NCBI RefSeq assembly: GCF_018499505.1
Contig: NZ_JAHDAC010000001.1
Span: 186,001 to 250,000, forward strand
Reading direction: 5' to 3'
Origin: Streptococcus parasanguinis
Lineage (GTDB): Bacteria > Bacillota > Bacilli > Lactobacillales > Streptococcaceae
DNA length: 64,000 nt
The position numbers were made by a program, and so were the translations under genes. This document shows positions 60,843 to 64,000 of this stretch, one piece after another. Positions within the stretch are counted from its first letter, which is position 1, and each line of letters opens with the position of its first letter. Below the pieces are notes generated by a model that saw nothing but the letters and a program-made list of their open reading frames with translations, had not been told where the DNA came from and did not search any database.

Positions 60843-62897
60843 ATGGAACTACTCCTTTATGCAGTGATCTTTTCGATGATTTTGATCGTCTCAAATGCCA
60901 CGAATAAACTTGTGCCGAGCCTTCCTCTGCCCTTGATTCAAATTTTACTAGGGATTGGTTGGGCTCTCTTTGTGCCCGAAGAAAATTTTCATCTGGATAC
61001 CGAGCTCTTTCTGGCCTTGGTCATTGGCCCTCTCTTATTTCGAGAAGCAGAAGAAGCAGATATTACTTCCGTCTTAAAGCACTGGCGGGTCATCCTCTAT
61101 TTGATTTTCCCAGTGATTTTTATCTCCACCATTAGTTTGGGCTGGGCAGCTCACTCCTTGTGGCTGAGCCTTCCTTTAGCAGCCTGTATGGCAGTAGGGG
61201 CAGCCCTTGGGCCTACCGACTTAGTAGCCTTTGCTTCTCTGTCTGAGCGCTTTAGCTTTCCAAAGCGGGTTTTGAATATCTTAAAAGGCGAAGGATTACT
61301 AAATGATGCCTCAGGTCTAGTTGCCTTTCGAGTGGCCTTGGCAGCCCTTGCGACCGGAAGTTTCTCCCTTGGAGAGGCAGGGGTTTCCTTAGGAATCTCC
61401 ATTATTGGAGGATTTGCGGTGGGGATCTTGACGGCCTTTGTGAACCGGTGGTTGCAAACCTTGCTCTTGAGTGTTCGCGCCAGTGATATTGCCAGTGAAT
61501 TGTTATTAGAACTGAGTCTCCCACTGTTGACCTTCTTCCTAGCAGAAGAACTCCATGTCTCTGGTATCATTGCAGTAGTTGTGTCAGGGATCCTAAAAGC
61601 CAGTCGCTTTAAGCACATTACCCTCCTTGAAGCGCGGGTAGATACTGTGAGTCATACTGTCTGGAATACGGTCAACTTTATCTTAAATGGGTCGGTCTTT
61701 GTCATCTTAGGAATGGAATTGGAAATGATCTCCAAGCCCATCTTAAGTAGTCCCATTTACAATAATCTTCTTTTAGTTCTTTCTGTCTTTCTGTTGACAG
61801 CCTTGCTCTTTTTGATTCGTTTTGTCATGGTTTACCTCTTTTATTGGTTCCGAACGGTTCGACTAAAAAAATCGTTAAGAAATTATCTAAAAGATGCCTT
61901 ATTGCTGACCTTTTCGGGTGTGAAGGGAACGGTTTCGATTGCGACGATTCTTTTGATTCCAACCAAGATCGAAAAAGAATACCCTATCCTACTCTTTTTA
62001 GTGGCAGGAGTTACCCTTGTCAGCTTTATTGCAGGCTTAGTGGTACTTCCAAAATTATCAGAAGAAAAGGAAGAAACCAATGACTACCTGATGCAGATCG
62101 CGATTTTAAATGATGTCGTCATGGAATTAGAAGCAGACCTAAAGAATAGCAAGCACAAGGGTCCCTTGTATGCGGCGATTGATAACTACCATGGCCGCAT
62201 AGAAAACTTGATTCTAGGCCAAGAAAACAGGCTCATTCAAAAGGACTGGGAACAGTTGAAGCTCCTGATTTTGAGTATTGAAAGTGACGGCTTGGAACAG
62301 GCCTATGAAGAAGGAAAGATTCGAGAGAGGGGCTACCGTGTCTACCAACGCTATCTTCGCAATATGGAGCAACGTGTCAATCGCAATCTTTCGTCTCGCT
62401 TAACCTATTACCTCTTGGTGTCTTTCCGCCTTTTGCGTTTATTAGTTCATGAGATCTTAACCTTTGGATCTGGCTTGCGAAATTGGTGGACCCGAGAGGA
62501 CAGCAAGTTAGAGGCCATTGATTATGACCAGATTGCGGCCCTTTATCTGGCCAATACGGAAATCATTATCGAAAGTTTGGAAGACCTCAAGGGGGTTTAT
62601 CGGAGCAGTTTGATTTCTTTCTTACAAGAATCTCGTCTGAGAGAGACAGCTATTATTACCAGTGGGGCCTTTGTGGAGCGGGTTATTAATCGCGTAAAAC
62701 CAAATAATATCGATGAAATGTTGAGAGGCTATTATTTGGAGCGTAAGATTATTTTTGAATATGAAGCGCAACACCTGATTACTGCCAAGCAAGCGCGTCG
62801 TATGCGTCAAAATGTCAATGAATTAGAAAGCTACTCCCTAAGAGAAAGTGCCAATACGCTTCCATACGATTTGATCGAGTATGCACGAAATCGTTGA
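60843..62897 (+). CDS. CPA1-family Na+/H+ antiporter
   Basis: The 684-residue protein has about twelve membrane helices in its first 410 residues, with ALGPTDLVAFASLSERFSFPKRVLNILKGEGLLNDASGLVAF (about 120-160) containing the ND pair of CPA1 exchangers, and LTFSGVKGTVSIATILLIP (about 355). The last 270 residues form a long cytoplasmic helical domain (IENLILGQENRLIQK...). It exports Na+ (or K+) for H+. AAGGAGGGAGTG precedes the ATG. Repeat copy C begins 13 bp after its stop. Confidence 0.92.
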   Translation: MELLLYAVIFSMILIVSNATNKLVPSLPLPLIQILLGIGWALFVPEENFHLDTELFLALVIGPLLFREAEEADITSVLKHWRVILYLIFPVIFISTISLGWAAHSLWLSLPLAACMAVGAALGPTDLVAFASLSERFSFPKRVLNILKGEGLLNDASGLVAFRVALAALATGSFSLGEAGVSLGISIIGGFAVGILTAFVNRWLQTLLLSVRASDIASELLLELSLPLLTFFLAEELHVSGIIAVVVSGILKASRFKHITLLEARVDTVSHTVWNTVNFILNGSVFVILGMELEMISKPILSSPIYNNLLLVLSVFLLTALLFLIRFVMVYLFYWFRTVRLKKSLRNYLKDALLLTFSGVKGTVSIATILLIPTKIEKEYPILLFLVAGVTLVSFIAGLVVLPKLSEEKEETNDYLMQIAILNDVVMELEADLKNSKHKGPLYAAIDNYHGRIENLILGQENRLIQKDWEQLKLLILSIESDGLEQAYEEGKIRERGYRVYQRYLRNMEQRVNRNLSSRLTYYLLVSFRLLRLLVHEILTFGSGLRNWWTREDSKLEAIDYDQIAALYLANTEIIIESLEDLKGVYRSSLISFLQESRLRETAIITSGAFVERVINRVKPNNIDEMLRGYYLERKIIFEYEAQHLITAKQARRMRQNVNELESYSLRESANTLPYDLIEYARNR

Positions 62898-62910
62898 GAT
62901 AAGAGTAAAA

Positions 62911-63085
62911 GAGGCTGGGACAAAAGTCCTAGCCTCTCAATTATTTTTGGATTGTCGATCAAGATGCAGTGGTTGAGTGGGATCTACTACGCTGATTTCA
63001 TCAGCTTTTACAGCCCTACTCAACTGTGCGGAGGTGGGACGACGAAATCGAATTCTAACGAATTACCGATTTCTGTCCCACTCTC
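62911..63085 (+). repeat. 175-bp structured intergenic repeat, copy C
   Basis: Same length as copies A and B, differing from B at four positions by my count. It fills most of the space between the converging antiporter gene and the ABC ATPase gene. The hairpin plan is intact. The short frame crossing it is a by-product of the repeat. Confidence 0.92.
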
Positions 63086-63108
63086 TTATTGCTTTATTCA
63101 CTTTCTTT

Positions 63109-63900
63109 TCAGTGTGCGATTTCTGGTTTGACAAAGAGTCGCTCGTCACCAAGATCAATAAGGGATACTGGTGCTTCATAAAATTGGCTAAGGACACGGG
63201 GAGTTAGGATCTTTTCCTTTGGTCCTTGCTCGACCACTTGGCCATGTTTGAGTAAGAGGACATGCGTCATGTCTTTTGTAATTTCCTCTGCATGGTGGGT
63301 GACGTAGATCATGGTTGGTGCGTGATCCAGTTGTTTGATATGATGGATCTGACGGAGGAGTTTTTCTCTGGCAAAGAGATCCAATCCACTAGAAGCTTCG
63401 TCAAAAATGATCAGATCTGGCTGGTCCATGAGGCTTCGTGCAATGAGAACGGTCTGCTTTTCTCCCTGGGAGAGCTCACGGTATTTGCGGCCGATCAAAG
63501 AGCTAGCTCCAATCGAAGTCAGCATATCCCGTGCCCAGTTTAGTTCTTCCTCCCCGTAAGCAGCATATAAGATACTACTCTTGTATTGACCAGTTAGGAC
63601 AATTTGCTCTGTCAAAAGATGTTCTGGCAGTCTTTCTGAAATAAAGGAGCTAACGATCCCAATACGCTTCCGCAACTCAGGAATGCCTCCTTCACCAAAG
63701 CGGGTTCCAAGGACAGTGACCTGGCCAGAACTTGCCCAGTATTCAGACATGAGGAGTTTGAGGAGAGTCGATTTTCCTGCCCCATTGAGGCCTAAAATGG
63801 CCCAGCATTCATTTTCTTTTACTTGCCAGTTAATCTCTTTTAAAAGGGCTTTTCTATTGCGGATCAAATTGACGTCTTGTAGTTCAATCAAATTATTCAT
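63109..63900 (-). CDS. ABC transporter ATP-binding protein (YlmA-like)
   Basis: The 263-residue ATPase has Walker A LGLNGAGKSTLL (about residue 38), signature ELSQGEKQTVLIARSL (about 142, SQGEK in place of SGGQ), Walker B LIIFDEASSGLD and H-loop VTHHAEEI. No permease gene is adjacent in this window, and the family (B. subtilis YlmA) is an orphan ATPase. A ribosome site AAAAGGATGAGGTT precedes the ATG on the minus strand. Confidence 0.87.
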   Translation of the reverse strand: MNNLIELQDVNLIRNRKALLKEINWQVKENECWAILGLNGAGKSTLLKLLMSEYWASSGQVTVLGTRFGEGGIPELRKRIGIVSSFISERLPEHLLTEQIVLTGQYKSSILYAAYGEEELNWARDMLTSIGASSLIGRKYRELSQGEKQTVLIARSLMDQPDLIIFDEASSGLDLFAREKLLRQIHHIKQLDHAPTMIYVTHHAEEITKDMTHVLLLKHGQVVEQGPKEKILTPRVLSQFYEAPVSLIDLGDERLFVKPEIAH

Positions 63901-63974
63901 AACCTCATCCTTTTGATTAAAATCCCCTCTATTCTAACATAAAATATGGTAGAATAGAAAACAGGAGGTAAGGA

Positions 63975-64000
63975 ATGTTTCGAAATAGTAAATTGTTATT
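63975..64000 (+). CDS. Start of a gene cut off by the window edge
   Basis: AACAGGAGGTAAGGA places a strong ribosome site before ATG 63975, and TATGGTAGAATAG a -10-like box about 25 bp further up. Only MFRNSKLL is readable. In related streptococci a membrane protein of the AI-2E/PerM transporter family begins this way and neighbours this ATPase, but eight residues cannot confirm it. Confidence 0.5.

Noticed and set aside
62977..63207. 76-codon frame across repeat copy C
   Set aside because: It begins inside the repeat, has no ribosome site and runs antisense into the ABC ATPase gene.
1..64000. tRNA, rRNA, CRISPR or intact IS/prophage
   Set aside because: Reading the intergenic sequence I saw no cloverleaf ending in CCA, no regular spacer array and no transposase or integrase frame other than the XerD-like protein.

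Overview
The window is chromosomal DNA from a low-GC Gram-positive coccus, almost certainly a Streptococcus of the mitis/sanguinis/parasanguinis type. The evidence is the gene content and order: metQ–peptidase–metNI, gnd–ritR, snf2–hypothetical–murC–mltG–greA, and racE–rdgB–yfcE–cbpB–xerD-like–scpAB–rluB–yidD–trkHA. An Rgg regulator, the orphan regulator RitR, a streptococcal-type MET box and a YidC2 lipoprotein point the same way. I see no tRNA, rRNA, CRISPR array, prophage or intact insertion sequence. Most of the window is ordinary core genome; the unusual material sits between genes.

Layout. 1–10.5 kb: a DMT-family exporter, a lipoprotein, a sulfur amino-acid scavenging block (M20 amidohydrolase behind a MET box, an amino-acid binding lipoprotein, MetQ, an M20 dipeptidase, MetN, MetI), a predicted ECF-type membrane protein whose frame runs through its own terminator, and an XRE regulator with two small membrane proteins. 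10.6–16.6 kb: TrhO, a DUF4299-like protein, a nucleoside phosphorylase followed by the 17-codon stump of an ABC/ECF ATPase, an SDR, a PfkB kinase, a complex repeat region, and rsmG on the minus strand. 16.6–21.5 kb: lemA–htpX, a structured insertion, an MFS exporter with a coupled 58-aa ORF, an Rgg regulator and a YceD/DUF177 protein. 21.6–28.7 kb: flotillin, gnd–ritR, a cre-flanked PTS glucose-type EIICBA, and an EEP-family hydrolase. 28.9–34.1 kb: nrdR–dnaB–dnaI–nitroreductase–der, then a 600-bp stretch without a confident gene. 34.1–42.5 kb: Snf2 helicase, a disordered protein, murC, two GNATs, mltG, greA. 42.6–53.4 kb: yidC2, acylphosphatase, a TrmH-type methyltransferase that appears leaderless, an HD hydrolase, a Bax-inhibitor-1 protein, lysA, and the racE-to-yidD cluster. 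53.4–64 kb: trkHA on the minus strand, a promoter–stem–terminator unit before trmL, an FMN riboswitch with an enlarged variable arm before ribU, PAP2, the MnmL-like radical SAM plus MnmM pair, a Na+/H+ antiporter, an ABC ATPase and the first codons of a further gene.

Most notable: three near-identical 175-bp structured repeats, each at a convergent gene junction; a diverged hairpin beside one copy that keeps the same bulge with compensating base changes; a second structured insertion that appears to have duplicated the htpX terminator stem; an unassigned ~100-nt RNA candidate upstream of trmL; the layered control of ribU (riboswitch, possible CiaR-type promoter, Shine-Dalgarno-masking hairpin); and two genes whose -10 box lies 6–7 nt before the start codon.
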